Assembly: GCA_944381115.1 (NCBI GenBank) | Contig: CALWJV010000015.1 | Location: forward strand, 62,001 to 126,000 | DNA length: 64,000 nucleotides | Direction: 5' to 3' | Source of the DNA: an uncultured Clostridia bacterium | GTDB lineage: Bacteria > Bacillota > Clostridia > Oscillospirales > CAG-272 | Shown: positions 1 to 9,382 of the stretch, in pieces | Numbering within the stretch: the first letter of the stretch is position 1 | How the letters are laid out: every line of letters starts with the position of its first letter | The notes under the pieces: model-generated | What the model was told of the DNA's origin: nothing | The model's input: only the letters and a program-made list of their open reading frames with translations | Database searches by the model: none | Made by a program: the position numbers and the translations under genes

Positions 1-350
1 TGAAAAAGACAAAAAGTCCTTATAATATGAATACCGTTACACAAGCGGCAGTTGCGGCTGCGATAGATAACATTTCGGAATTTGAAGAAAATATAAACAT
101 TATAAAAAGAGGGGTAAGATATCTATATACCTCTCTTAAACCACTTGAAGAAAAACTCGGGTTCAAAATAAGAGAAAGTAATGCAAATTTTGTTTTTCTT
201 CGCTTTGAAAACAAAGAAAACGGAAATAAAATTGCAAATATTTTAAGGGACAAGGAAATAGCGGTAAGAATGACGGGCGGAGGTATCAGGATAACCTCTG
301 GAAAGCCGGAAGAAAATGAAATATTAGTAAGAGAAATGAAAAAGATATAA
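1..350 (+). CDS. hisC: Histidinol-phosphate aminotransferase, C-terminal part (runs off the window start)
   Basis: PLP-dependent transamination of imidazole-acetol phosphate to histidinol phosphate, in the cytoplasm. The reading frame is open from base 3 and opens with the SPYN segment typical of HisC, so the internal Met at base 27 is not a start. The visible ~115 residues are the C-terminal small domain, with the conserved arginine-containing GGIRITSG motif near the end that binds the substrate carboxylate in this fold. The catalytic lysine lies upstream of the window. It is followed by hisB after 12 bases with a good ribosome site (aaggag), so it heads the visible part of the his operon. 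Confidence 0.9.
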   Translation, partial: KKTKSPYNMNTVTQAAVAAAIDNISEFEENINIIKRGVRYLYTSLKPLEEKLGFKIRESNANFVFLRFENKENGNKIANILRDKEIAVRMTGGGIRITSGKPEENEILVREMKKI

Positions 351-362
351 GGAGTATCAAAA

Positions 363-944
363 ATGAGAACAGCAGAAATGATAAGAAACACAAAAGAAAC
401 AAAAATAAAGATGTCACTTTCTCTTGATTCCGAAAAAAGCGGTCTTGAGGGAAGTAGTGGTATAGGGTTTTTTGATCATATGCTTAATTCTTTTTGTGTA
501 CACGGCGGATTCAATGTAAAACTCGAGATGAGCGGGGACCTGCATGTAGACGCTCATCACAGTGTAGAGGATGCCGGAATAGTTCTCGGTTCTCTTTTTT
601 CCGAGGTACTTAAAGATAAGAGCGGTATAAAACGCTATGGTTTTTCATATGTACCTATGGACGAAGCGCTTGCGTTTGCGGCAATTGATATAAGCGGTAG
701 ACCTTACGTTGCATATAATGTACCGCTGACTGCGGCAAATGTCGGTGATTATGATGCACAACTAACAGAGGAATTTATGCGTGCTCTTGCGTTCAATATG
801 GGTGCGACGCTGCACATAAGACTTGAATACGGTGTAAATGAACACCATATAACAGAGGCTGTTTATAAATCGGTCGCAAGAGCGGTAAGGGAAGCAGTTA
901 AGATAAGCGGTGGCGGCGTGCTTTCAACTAAAGGATTGCTGTAA
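363..944 (+). CDS. hisB: Imidazoleglycerol-phosphate dehydratase
   Basis: Dehydrates imidazole glycerol phosphate to imidazole acetol phosphate, the sixth step of histidine synthesis. The 193-residue length is that of the monofunctional bacterial enzyme, without a phosphatase domain. Metal-binding signatures are visible: FFDHM at residues 36-40, DAHHSVED around 63-70, and a second HH-x3-E motif in the last third. These histidines and glutamates bind the two manganese ions. The ATG is preceded by an aaggag site. It lies in the his operon, directly after hisC. Confidence 0.96.
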   Translation: MRTAEMIRNTKETKIKMSLSLDSEKSGLEGSSGIGFFDHMLNSFCVHGGFNVKLEMSGDLHVDAHHSVEDAGIVLGSLFSEVLKDKSGIKRYGFSYVPMDEALAFAAIDISGRPYVAYNVPLTAANVGDYDAQLTEEFMRALAFNMGATLHIRLEYGVNEHHITEAVYKSVARAVREAVKISGGGVLSTKGLL

Positions 945-1010
945 TGTAACTACAGAAAAGGCTGACTTTACGAAAAAACAGCCATAAAAGACTGATCGGA
1001 GCATAGAAAG

Positions 1011-1631
1011 ATGAAAACAGTAGGAATAATAGACTATGGAATGGGCAATCTTCATTCGGTTGAAAATGCATTCAGATACATAGGTATAAATACATTTATT
1101 TCCAACGACAAAAGCGAACTTTCCAAGGCAGACGGACTTATTTTACCGGGGGTAGGCGCATTTCCGGATGCAATAGAACTTTTAAAAAAACTTTCATTTC
1201 CGGAGTTTATAAACGCACAGGCAAAGGAAAAACCGTTGCTCGGAATTTGTCTTGGAATGCAATTGTTATTTGAAAAAAGTTATGAATTCAAAGAGAGCAA
1301 GGGGCTTGGTTTTATAAATGGTGAAGTGGTAAGATTAAAAGCGGGGCAAACCGAAAAAAAATATAAGATTCCGCATATAGGATATAACTCAATAAGAAAG
1401 ATAAACGACTCTCCGTTGCTTAACGGGATCGATGACGGAACATATTTTTATTTTGTCCATTCATATATGGGACAGTGCCGTGAAAAAAAACAACTGACGG
1501 CGGTAACAGATTACGGTGAAGAAATCACCGCAGTGGTTTGCGAAGGGAATGTGTTCGGAACACAGTTCCACCCTGAAAAAAGCGGCGAAGCAGGTCTTGA
1601 TTTACTTTCGAATTTTGGTAAGATCCTTTAA
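1011..1631 (+). CDS. hisH: Imidazole glycerol phosphate synthase, glutamine amidotransferase subunit
   Basis: Class I glutamine amidotransferase that releases ammonia from glutamine and passes it to HisF. The 206 residues match the family. The nucleophile is Cys80 in GICLGMQ, and the His/Glu pair of the triad is His187/Glu189 in FHPEKS. The N-terminal IIDYGMGN is the usual start of the family. A 66-base gap separates it from hisB. HisF, its obligate partner, is encoded two genes later. Confidence 0.96.
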   Translation: MKTVGIIDYGMGNLHSVENAFRYIGINTFISNDKSELSKADGLILPGVGAFPDAIELLKKLSFPEFINAQAKEKPLLGICLGMQLLFEKSYEFKESKGLGFINGEVVRLKAGQTEKKYKIPHIGYNSIRKINDSPLLNGIDDGTYFYFVHSYMGQCREKKQLTAVTDYGEEITAVVCEGNVFGTQFHPEKSGEAGLDLLSNFGKIL

Positions 1632-1730
1632 AAGATTTATATTATAAAGTATATAGAGACGGAAAAAATCTGACAGGCAATAAAAAATACCTGTATTATA
1701 TCATAAAAACTAACAAAAAGGAAAATATAA

Positions 1731-2444
1731 ATGATTATTTTACCTGCAATAGATATACTTGACGGAAAAGCAGTAAGGCTTTACCGGGGCGCTTACGAAA
1801 CGGCAGAAAAGGTTGCAGCAGATCCGTTTGAAGCGGCAAAAAAGTTTGAAAATGAAGGAGCAGAATACCTCCATCTTGTGGACTTGTCCGGAGCAAGATC
1901 CGGAAGTACCGAAGGGCGTGAGATAATAAGCGCAATAGCGCGTTCGGTAAGCATGAAGACCGAGGTTGGAGGCGGTATCCGTTCAATGGAAACGGTGAAA
2001 AGTTACCTTGAAAACGGGGTAGACAAAGTAATTCTCGGGACAGCGGCGATAAAAAACAGGTCGCTTCTTTGCGAAGCGGTTGACAGGTACGGAGAAAGGA
2101 TAATAGTCGGAATAGATGCGAGAAACGGAAAAGTAAGCGTTTCAGGATGGACAAACGACTCCGACATAAATTATATCGATATGGCAAAAGAGTGTGAAAA
2201 GATCGGTGTAAAAAACATAGTTTTCACGGATATAAGTCGCGACGGATCCCTGCAGGGACCTAATATCAGAATGCTAAAAGAACTTTCAAACAGCGTAAAC
2301 TGCGATATAACTGCCTCAGGCGGTATCAAAAGTATTGATGATATAGAGAAACTGAGAAAAATGGATCTTTACGGAGCGATATGCGGAAAGTCGCTTTACA
2401 GCGGTACATTGGATTTACGTCAGGCTATAGAAATGGCAAAATAA
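1731..2444 (+). CDS. hisA: ProFAR isomerase (phosphoribosylformimino-AICAR-P isomerase)
   Basis: TIM-barrel enzyme that performs the Amadori rearrangement of ProFAR to PRFAR. The 237-residue length is standard. The catalytic Asp8 (PAIDILDGK) and the second-half GIDARNGKV aspartate, the two general acid/base residues, are present. So are the phosphate-binding GGGIRS and ASGGIKS loops. A 99-base AT-rich gap precedes it, and an aaaaggaaaat ribosome site sits before the ATG. Confidence 0.96.
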   Translation: MIILPAIDILDGKAVRLYRGAYETAEKVAADPFEAAKKFENEGAEYLHLVDLSGARSGSTEGREIISAIARSVSMKTEVGGGIRSMETVKSYLENGVDKVILGTAAIKNRSLLCEAVDRYGERIIVGIDARNGKVSVSGWTNDSDINYIDMAKECEKIGVKNIVFTDISRDGSLQGPNIRMLKELSNSVNCDITASGGIKSIDDIEKLRKMDLYGAICGKSLYSGTLDLRQAIEMAK

Positions 2445-2511
2445 CATCTTATAACAAAGCAACGACGATAAATACCGACAAATATATAAAATATTCAGGA
2501 AAGTATAAGGT

Positions 2512-3267
2512 ATGATAACAAAAAGAATAATTCCCTGCCTTGATGTAAAAAACGGCAGAGTAGTAAAGGGAACTAATTTTGTAGATCTGCGTGATGCAGG
2601 TGATCCGGTAGAAGCAGCAAGGCTATATAATGAACAAGGAGCGGATGAACTTGTTTTTCTAGATATAACGGCATCCAACGAAGAAAGAAAGACTATCGCA
2701 GATGTTGTTGAAAGGACTGCAAAAGAAGTATTTATGCCACTGACAGTGGGAGGCGGAATAAGAAGTGTTGAAGATTTTCGTACTATACTTCTCGCCGGGG
2801 CTGATAAAGTGGCGGTAAACTCTGCTGCGGTCAAGGATAAGTACCTGCTCAGCCGTGCCGCAGATAAATTCGGTAATCAGTGCGTTGTAATTGCAATTGA
2901 TGCAAAGAAGTCGGGAACCGGTTTTAATGTATATATAAACGGCGGAAAAATCGACACAGGAATAGATGCTATTGAGTGGGCAAAAGAGGCTGAAAAACTT
3001 GGGGCAGGGGAGATACTTCTGACAAGTATGGATGCTGACGGTACAAAAAAAGGGTTTGATATCGCACTTACAAAGGCGGTAACAGACGCTGTTAATATTC
3101 CGGTAATTGCCTCTGGCGGCGGTGGTACATTACAACATTTTGAAGAAGTATTTAAAAAAGCAAATGCAGATGCGGCGCTTGCAGCATCATTGTTTCATTA
3201 CAAAGAACTTACTGTCGGCCAGGTAAAAGACAATCTTATAGAATGCGGAATACCGGTAAGAAGATAA
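2512..3267 (+). CDS. hisF: Imidazole glycerol phosphate synthase, cyclase subunit
   Basis: TIM barrel that uses HisH-derived ammonia to convert PRFAR to imidazole glycerol phosphate and AICAR. The 251 residues fit the family. Asp11 (PCLDVKNGR) and the central AIDAKK aspartate are the catalytic pair. Phosphate loops TVGGGIRS and IASGGGG are visible. It lies downstream of hisA, to which it is homologous, in the same operon. Confidence 0.96.
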   Translation: MITKRIIPCLDVKNGRVVKGTNFVDLRDAGDPVEAARLYNEQGADELVFLDITASNEERKTIADVVERTAKEVFMPLTVGGGIRSVEDFRTILLAGADKVAVNSAAVKDKYLLSRAADKFGNQCVVIAIDAKKSGTGFNVYINGGKIDTGIDAIEWAKEAEKLGAGEILLTSMDADGTKKGFDIALTKAVTDAVNIPVIASGGGGTLQHFEEVFKKANADAALAASLFHYKELTVGQVKDNLIECGIPVRR

Positions 3268-3331
3268 AATATCAAAATATGATTTCCGTGCATACGATCT
3301 TGAAATAAAACATTTAAAGGAAGGTTGAAAA

Positions 3332-3991
3332 ATGGAAGATTTGAAGGTTTTTTTTAAAAAAGGAGAACTTATTCCTGCAATAATACAGGATCACAGGACA
3401 AAAGAGGTTCTGATGCTCGCATACATGAACGAAGAGTCGCTAAAAAAAACAATGGCTACTGGTTACACGTGGTTTTACAGCAGGAGCAGAAAAGAACTTT
3501 GGAATAAAGGTGCGACTTCCGGGCATACCCAGAGAGTATTGAAGATCGACTATGACTGCGACGAAGATACGCTTTTGATATATGTTGACCAAAATGGTGG
3601 CGCATGCCATACGGGAAGCAGAAGTTGTTTTTACCGAACATTGCAGGAAAATGAAAATGTCCCGGATACGAACCCGATATTATCGCTTTCTAAGGTAGTA
3701 GAGCACAGAAAGACCAACCCCGAAGAAGGATCTTATACATGTTATTTATTTGAAAAAGGACTTGATAAGATTCTTAAAAAAGTTGGAGAGGAATGTGCCG
3801 AAACCATAATTGCGGCAAAAAACGGCATAAAGACTGAACTTACCGGGGAGATTGCAGACCTTATTTATCACCTTACCGTAATGATGAGCGAATGCGGACT
3901 ATCTGTAACCGACGTTATGGATGAACTTGAAATCAGATCACATAAAATAGGAAATCTGAAAAAAATGAAAGTTGTTGATAAAAATACATGA
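3332..3991 (+). CDS. hisI: Bifunctional phosphoribosyl-AMP cyclohydrolase / phosphoribosyl-ATP pyrophosphatase
   Basis: Fused HisI-HisE protein of 219 residues catalysing the second and third steps of histidine synthesis. The N-terminal half carries the metal-binding HisI motif with D-x-D and the cysteines of GGACHTG and SCFY (about residues 75-110). The C-terminal half has the MazG-like HisE helix with [14 protein letters not shown]. An aaggaag site precedes the ATG. It is the last gene of the operon, and a strong hairpin terminator follows. Confidence 0.95.
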   Translation: MEDLKVFFKKGELIPAIIQDHRTKEVLMLAYMNEESLKKTMATGYTWFYSRSRKELWNKGATSGHTQRVLKIDYDCDEDTLLIYVDQNGGACHTGSRSCFYRTLQENENVPDTNPILSLSKVVEHRKTNPEEGSYTCYLFEKGLDKILKKVGEECAETIIAAKNGIKTELTGEIADLIYHLTVMMSECGLSVTDVMDELEIRSHKIGNLKKMKVVDKNT

Positions 3992-4034
3992 TCGTTTTGC
4001 ACAATTCTTGAATATAACATTTTAGAATTTATTA

Positions 4035-4080
4035 AAAAAATCGGATATACCTTAAAAAATAGTATATCCGATTTTTTATT
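4035..4080 (+). terminator. Rho-independent terminator of the his operon
   Basis: A 16-base stem (aaaaaatcggatatac against its exact complement) encloses a short AT loop and ends in a T-tract. The A-run on the other arm means it can also stop transcripts of the opposing DUF4129 gene, so it probably works in both directions between convergent units. Confidence 0.85.
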
Positions 4081-4121
4081 TTACTGTTTTTAATTTAAGA
4101 AAATTAAAGTAAAAATAGAAC

Positions 4122-4790
4122 TTATATTTTTTTTCTTACACCGATAAGTTTCAGAGCGGACTCAAGTTGCTCATCTGAAATATATACCGAGCCACCGGAG
4201 TAACGCGCACCGTTATAGAGTTCAAAAAGTTTGTAATCAAAGGTATAGTACTCTAATTTCATATCATTGCGTATTTCAAACGGGGTGTTAAAGGGAAAAT
4301 ATTTGTACCCTTCCTTTACTGCTTTTGCTATATACTTTACGTAAACAAAACGTATTCTTTCGGAATTGTCCTCAAGTTCACGCCATTTTAAATTGCTTTT
4401 TACTTTTTTCTGCCTTATACGTGCATCTCTGTCACCGAAAATAAAACTTTTTTCATCGCGGTGACGTTTTTTCGGTTTCGGTTTTATTCCAAATGCACGA
4501 AGTACTTTTGTCGATATGCGTGTTATGCTCTTCGTAACTTTTTTGACAGCCCTGAAAAGTTTTTCAAACAGAGTTCTTTTGAGAGATTTCGGTATCAGTT
4601 TACGAAGTGAAATAATCGTTATGAACGCAAAAATGACAGTGAAAATGTATGTTAACTGCTGAATGTACCGAAAAAGAGTACTTGTTTTTGCCGGAGCACT
4701 TAACCACATTGAAATTTCAAGCATTGTAAATGACAAAGAAGCAAAAGCGGAGGTGTAAGCAATTTTGGCTTTATCAAAACGGTGTTTCAA
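4122..4790 (-). CDS. Membrane protein with DUF4129-like C-terminus
   Basis: A 222-residue protein of unknown activity. One or two hydrophobic segments occur in the first ~65 residues, then a very basic linker (about 65-130). The soluble tail has the W-R-E-L...G-Y...TPFE...Y-x-x-ARY pattern that I associate with DUF4129, the C-terminal tail often found on membrane transglutaminases. Here it is a separate small protein with no transglutaminase domain. It overlaps the upstream DUF58 gene by 4 bases (ATGA type) and is the third gene of a moxR-DUF58-DUF4129 unit. The domain name comes from pattern memory. Confidence 0.6.
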   Translation of the reverse strand: MKHRFDKAKIAYTSAFASLSFTMLEISMWLSAPAKTSTLFRYIQQLTYIFTVIFAFITIISLRKLIPKSLKRTLFEKLFRAVKKVTKSITRISTKVLRAFGIKPKPKKRHRDEKSFIFGDRDARIRQKKVKSNLKWRELEDNSERIRFVYVKYIAKAVKEGYKYFPFNTPFEIRNDMKLEYYTFDYKLFELYNGARYSGGSVYISDEQLESALKLIGVRKKI

Positions 4791-5950
4791 TTATTTATAT
4801 CTCCTAACAAAATAATGGTAACATTGTTTCCGTATCTGCGAAGTTGATTTGCAGCGTTGTCTATGGTTTCATTACAGTAAGTGCTTATTATCAGGACTTC
4901 AGAATCGGACAGCCCTCTTATTATGTCGTTTTTAATAATTGACATAAAGGAACTTCCGCCTTCGATTAAAGTTATAAGAGACATTTGTCGAAGAATCTCT
5001 TCATAGTTGACTGCTCCCTGTGTCATGGGGTAAAAGATGTGTGTTTCTCCGGTTTGAAGTGTACTGTTAGCGGCAAATCCGACTCTGTACCCATACTCAA
5101 ATGCTTCTCTTAAAATAGCGGCGGAATAGGAAAGACCTTTTTCCATTAATTGTTCATAATAATATCCTGCCATCGGTGCGTTTCCGTCCGTCTGGAAATT
5201 AAGATATACCATAAGGTTACGGTTAGAGCAGAAATCGCGGTTATTTACACGTATTCCTTCAAAACCGAGTTTTCCGCTTCGGGCCGTTGCTTTGAAATTT
5301 ATGCTGTTAAAACTGTCTCCGAAACGGTATTCGCGAATACCGCTTAATGAAAACGGGTCACGGATAAGCCAAGTTCTGCTGTTTGTATCTCCCTGTAAAG
5401 TACTTGCCGGAATCGGCAGATCGTTTGTTTTTAAAAGTGCCGGGTAGATATAAACATTAGCCGGTGCGGAGATTCTGCGTTCAGCCCTGGTGCAAGATGC
5501 TGTTATAGTGTCAAGTTCATAATAGCCGCGCTTTAAGAGTTTTATTCTGTGTTTACGCTTTATACGCATAAAAGGCATGATAAGAAAGAACCGGCTTGTT
5601 GCAAACTGCATATTTTCGTCAAGTGAAAGTTCATAACCGTCATATTGAAGTTGATTATATATGTAATATTCGATTGTAATGAAGAAAAGGGGAAGAAAGC
5701 TTTTATTTGTAATAGTTTCTGTAAGTAAGATTTCATCTCCCTGATAAGACCCTTTTTCTGAAAATTTTCTTGCATAAGAAATTTTTTTCAGGGCTTTTGC
5801 ACGGAGAAAGCAGTACAGAACATATAAAAGAGCAATACCGATAATTACGGAAACTGCAATTAAAATGTATAAAAATACTTCGTTTTCGAATATCCATAGA
5901 TCCTGCTTTCTTCGTAAAGTAGGCAGGGATTTATAAAAATTTATATTCAT
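4787..5950 (-). CDS. DUF58 domain protein, MoxR partner
   Basis: A 387-residue membrane-anchored protein. A hydrophobic segment covers about residues 24-50, followed by a soluble region. The central REYRFGDSFNSINFKATAR stretch is the DUF58 signature (R-x-Y-x2-GD...I-x-W/F-x-A-R). The C-terminal part resembles a von Willebrand A-like fold. DUF58 proteins are generally encoded next to MoxR AAA+ ATPases and are thought to act with them in envelope or complex-assembly tasks; no reaction is known. It overlaps both neighbours by 4 bases, which suggests translational coupling. Confidence 0.85.
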   Translation of the reverse strand: MNINFYKSLPTLRRKQDLWIFENEVFLYILIAVSVIIGIALLYVLYCFLRAKALKKISYARKFSEKGSYQGDEILLTETITNKSFLPLFFITIEYYIYNQLQYDGYELSLDENMQFATSRFFLIMPFMRIKRKHRIKLLKRGYYELDTITASCTRAERRISAPANVYIYPALLKTNDLPIPASTLQGDTNSRTWLIRDPFSLSGIREYRFGDSFNSINFKATARSGKLGFEGIRVNNRDFCSNRNLMVYLNFQTDGNAPMAGYYYEQLMEKGLSYSAAILREAFEYGYRVGFAANSTLQTGETHIFYPMTQGAVNYEEILRQMSLITLIEGGSSFMSIIKNDIIRGLSDSEVLIISTYCNETIDNAANQLRRYGNNVTIILLGDINN

Positions 5951-6912
5951 CTTCCGGACCAGCCGAGAGAAGTTTCCGTTGGTACGGGAAGTTGACCGAC
6001 TATTTCCTTTATAATATTTTCTGCGGCATTGGCTTTGATTTTTGCCGAACCGGTAAGTATAATTCTGTGGGTGAGAGCGGGTATGGCTGCTCTTTTTACA
6101 TCGTCAGGAATAACATAGTCTCTGTTGTCGATTGCTGCAAAGCCTTTTGCTACACTCATAAGCGCCTGAGAGCCTCTCGGGCTGACTCCCAACAGTACAT
6201 TGTCAAAGTTTCTTGTAGCCTCAGCAATTGTAACTATGTAACTCATAATGTCTTTGTGAACATAAATTTTTGAAAGTATTTCCTGTGCTTCGTTAATTTC
6301 GTTTGCCGTTGCGACCGGTTTTAAGTCATCAAGCGGACTTGAAACACAGAATCTTTCAAGAATTCCTACACCCTCTTCGTGGGAGGGGTATTCCATGCTC
6401 ATTTTTATGATGAAACGGTCAAGTTGTGCTTCGGGAAGCGGGAAAACACCCATGTTTTCAACAGGGTTTTGGGTTGCAACTACCATAAAAGGACTTGCAA
6501 GTTTATAAGTTTTACCGTCAATAGTTGTTTGTTTTTCTTCCATACATTCAAGGAGTCCGGATTGCGTTTTGGGAGTTGCGCGGTTTATTTCGTCTGCGAT
6601 AAGAAGATTTGAAAAAACGGGTCCCGCAACAAATTCAAATTCAGACGTTTTCATATTAAAAAAATTTATACCGGTGATGTCAGAAGGAAGAAGGTCCGGA
6701 GTGAATTGTATACGCTTGCTGGTACAGTCAATTGATGCGGCGAGGGATTTTACAAGCATTGTCTTTCCTGTTCCGGGGACGTCTTCAACCAAAACGTGGC
6801 CTTTGCAGAAAAGAGCGATCAGAAGGAGGTCAATGGTACTGCTTTTACCTACAATAACTTTTTGAATGTTGCCTTTGATTTTTTGGTAGAGCGGATAAAT
6901 AGTGTTAGCCAT
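5947..6912 (-). CDS. MoxR-family AAA+ ATPase
   Basis: A 321-residue AAA+ chaperone-like ATPase. Walker A is VPGTGK (about residues 45-50), Walker B is LLIADEINRA, and sensor-type motifs VATQNP and GVSPRGSQAL follow. The lid domain is C-terminal. MoxR proteins act in metal-enzyme or envelope complex assembly together with a vWA/DUF58 protein, which fits the two downstream genes. The ATG follows an aaaggaaaaag ribosome site. It is the first gene of the three-gene minus-strand unit. Confidence 0.92.
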   Translation of the reverse strand: MANTIYPLYQKIKGNIQKVIVGKSSTIDLLLIALFCKGHVLVEDVPGTGKTMLVKSLAASIDCTSKRIQFTPDLLPSDITGINFFNMKTSEFEFVAGPVFSNLLIADEINRATPKTQSGLLECMEEKQTTIDGKTYKLASPFMVVATQNPVENMGVFPLPEAQLDRFIIKMSMEYPSHEEGVGILERFCVSSPLDDLKPVATANEINEAQEILSKIYVHKDIMSYIVTIAEATRNFDNVLLGVSPRGSQALMSVAKGFAAIDNRDYVIPDDVKRAAIPALTHRIILTGSAKIKANAAENIIKEIVGQLPVPTETSLGWSGR

Positions 6913-7009
6913 AATAACTTTTTCCTTTGCAAATTTAAAATTTTTTAGAACTTGTAATTTATTTTAATTTATATTTACTTATATTATAATTTTATGCTTT
7001 ACGCCGTTT

Positions 7010-8893
7010 TCAGTGGACCTTTTCTTCCACTTCCTTTATTGCTTTTGAAATAAATTCATCAACCGTGATAGTCTCCGCTTCATCTTTGCGGTTACGCGTT
7101 GTAACAGTGCCGTTTGAAGCCTCCTTTTCACCGAGAATAAGTATATACGGAACTTTGGACATTTTGGCTTCGCGAATGCGGTAACCTATTTTTTCGTTTC
7201 TGTTGTCTATTTCAACTCTGAGACCTGCTTTTTCGAGTTTTGCAACTACACTGTAAGCGTAGTCATCAAACGTATTGGAAACTGGAAGAACGGTTATCTG
7301 TGTAGGAGCCAGCCAAAGCGGAAAAGCACCTGCGTATTTTTCGATAAGCAGAGCAAGAGTACGTTCATAACATCCTATGCTGGTCCTGTGTATAATATAA
7401 GGATTTTTACTTTGACCGTCAGAATCTGTATATTCCATTCCGAATTTTTTTGCGAGCATCTGGTCTATCTGGATCGTAATAAGAGTATCTTCCTTGCCAT
7501 GAACATTTTTTATCTGGATATCAAGTTTAGGACCGTAGAACGCAGCCTCTCCTAAACCTATCTTATAAGGTATTTCAAGGTGGTCAAGGATTTTTTTCAT
7601 AGTGCCTTGAGCCTCATTCCACTGCTCCTCGGTTCCGATATATTTTTCCTTGTCGCTCGGATCCCACTGAGAAAAGCGGTAAGAAACATCTTCGTAAAGG
7701 CCGAGTGTTTTAAGCATGAATATTGCGAGTTCAAGACATCCCTTGAATTCCTGTTCAAGTTGAGCGGGAGTACACATGAGATGTCCCTCGGAGATTGTGA
7801 ATTGACGCACTCTTATGAGACCGTGCATTTCACCGCTGTCTTCATTACGGAAGAGGGTGGAAGTTTCATCATATCTTAAAGGGAGGTCGCGGTAAGAACG
7901 TTTGCGGTTTAGATATGCCTGGTACTGAAATGGACATGTCATAGGACGTAAGGCGAAGCATTCTTTGGTTTCGTCGTTGGGGTCGCCAAGGACAAACATA
8001 CCGTCAAGATAATGATCCCAGTGACCTGAAAGTTTGTAAAGTTCTCGTTTTGCCATATATGGTGTTTTGGTAAGTTGCCATCCTCTTTTTGCCTCCTCGT
8101 CTTCGACAAATCTTTGGAGGATCTGTATAATTTTTGCGCCTTTCGGTAAAAGGATGGGAAGACCTTGACCTATTATATCTACCGTTGTAAAAAGTTCAAG
8201 TTCACGGCCGAGTTTATTGTGGTCGCGTTTTTTTGCTTCCTCAAGTTGTTCAATATGAGCGGTAAGCAGTTCCTTTTTCGGAAATGCAACGCCGTAAATT
8301 CTTTGGAGTACTTTGTTTTTTGAATCGCCTTCCCAATAAGCACCGGTAATCTGAAGTATTTTAAATGCTTTTACGGCTCCGGTAGAAAAAAGGTGTGGAC
8401 CTGCACAAAGATCAACAAAATCTCCCTGTTTATAAAAAGAAATTTTTTCATTTTCGGGAATTCTGTCAATGAGAAGAATTTTATACGGTTCGTTTTTCTC
8501 CTTCATTAAATTTTTTGCTTCATCTCTCGGAAGTTCAAAGCGTTCAAGTTTTTGGTCAGCTTTGACTATTTTGGTCATTTCTGCTTCAATAACGGATATT
8601 TCATCTGCCGAAAAAGGCTTTTCTCGGTCAATGTCATAATAAAAACCTCTGTCGGTAGAAGGACCTATGGTAAGTTTTGCATCAGGGTATAGGTTTTTGA
8701 CCGCTTGAGCAAGTATATGGGAAGCGGTATGCCAAAATACTTTTTTACCTTCATCATCATCAAATGTCAGCGGTTTTACAGAGGAGTTTTCAGAAATTTC
8801 GGTCGACAGATCAACTGTTTTTCCGTTCAAGTCAGCCGCAAGAACATTTTTATTCATAAGTCCATGTTCTTTTAAGAACTCATATGCTGTCAT
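7010..8893 (-). CDS. thrS: Threonyl-tRNA synthetase
   Basis: Class II aminoacyl-tRNA synthetase, 627 residues. In order it has an N-terminal TGS-like region (about 1-60), the editing/SAD domain (HTASHILAQA and DLCAGPH zinc or editing motifs), the catalytic core with motif 2 (ETSTLFRNEDSGEMHGLIRVRQFT), motif 3 ending IGCYERTLALLIE, and a C-terminal anticodon-binding domain (about 520-627). All core motifs are intact. The ATG is preceded by a ggagat site. A T-box leader lies upstream, so expression should rise when tRNA-Thr is uncharged. Confidence 0.97.
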   Translation of the reverse strand: MTAYEFLKEHGLMNKNVLAADLNGKTVDLSTEISENSSVKPLTFDDDEGKKVFWHTASHILAQAVKNLYPDAKLTIGPSTDRGFYYDIDREKPFSADEISVIEAEMTKIVKADQKLERFELPRDEAKNLMKEKNEPYKILLIDRIPENEKISFYKQGDFVDLCAGPHLFSTGAVKAFKILQITGAYWEGDSKNKVLQRIYGVAFPKKELLTAHIEQLEEAKKRDHNKLGRELELFTTVDIIGQGLPILLPKGAKIIQILQRFVEDEEAKRGWQLTKTPYMAKRELYKLSGHWDHYLDGMFVLGDPNDETKECFALRPMTCPFQYQAYLNRKRSYRDLPLRYDETSTLFRNEDSGEMHGLIRVRQFTISEGHLMCTPAQLEQEFKGCLELAIFMLKTLGLYEDVSYRFSQWDPSDKEKYIGTEEQWNEAQGTMKKILDHLEIPYKIGLGEAAFYGPKLDIQIKNVHGKEDTLITIQIDQMLAKKFGMEYTDSDGQSKNPYIIHRTSIGCYERTLALLIEKYAGAFPLWLAPTQITVLPVSNTFDDYAYSVVAKLEKAGLRVEIDNRNEKIGYRIREAKMSKVPYILILGEKEASNGTVTTRNRKDEAETITVDEFISKAIKEVEEKVH

Positions 8894-9002
8894 TTTTTAG
8901 TATCTCCTTTAAAAATTGCTTATTTTTACCGTTAAAAGATCTTTCCGTAAAGCGGAAGTCAATGTTTTACGTTAAATCAAGAGTATATTTTACTGTAAAT
9001 AA

Positions 9003-9215
9003 TAAAAAACGCCATTGACCCGCAGTACAGAAAGTACGGGGTGCAAAGACGGCGCTTTACACGGTTCCACCCGATGTTTAACTTAATTAATATTTAATTG
9101 TAGTTAAAACGGTGGTATCGATTTAAATCAAACCTGAGACGATTTCAGCATATACGTCTCTCTCTGACAGGCGAAATTAAATGACATGTCCGTTTAAAAC
9201 CTTAAGTGAATAAAT
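9003..9215 (-). promoter_or_regulatory. T-box leader with terminator, upstream of thrS
   Basis: Read on the minus strand, the leader contains the T-box core GGGTGGAACCGTG (complement of about 9058-9072), which pairs with the tRNA acceptor end. A GC-rich terminator hairpin with a T-run follows (complement of about 9001-9055). Upstream lies an AGAGAG-type stem (about 9135-9170). Core sequence, position and downstream synthetase agree with a tRNA-Thr-sensing T-box. I could not assign the specifier codon securely; ACC triplets occur near 9112-9118. Confidence 0.82.
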
Positions 9216-9239
9216 TACGTTTTATTTAACAATAAGGGG

Positions 9240-9268
9240 TTGACTTTTTAACTTAAAAGTAGTATAAT
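9240..9268 (+). promoter_or_regulatory. Sigma-A-type promoter for the 9383 gene
   Basis: TTGACT at 9240-9245 and TATAAT at 9263-9268 are separated by 17 bases. The promoter is divergent from thrS. Downstream, ATCAC-TTAG-GTGAT (about 9299-9312) forms a short inverted repeat that could be an operator. Confidence 0.75.
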
Positions 9269-9382
9269 ATACTCATATTTTAATATGCACAAAATTTGAT
9301 CACTTAGGTGATATTATTTTATCACAGTTTTGGCCTTTTGTCAATAGTAAATTTAAAACTTAATAAAAAGGTTGGTGTGAGT

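Noticed and set aside
1735..2187. Minus-strand open frame inside hisA
   Set aside because: Leu/Arg-rich antisense translation without start signals; hisA is intact on the plus strand.
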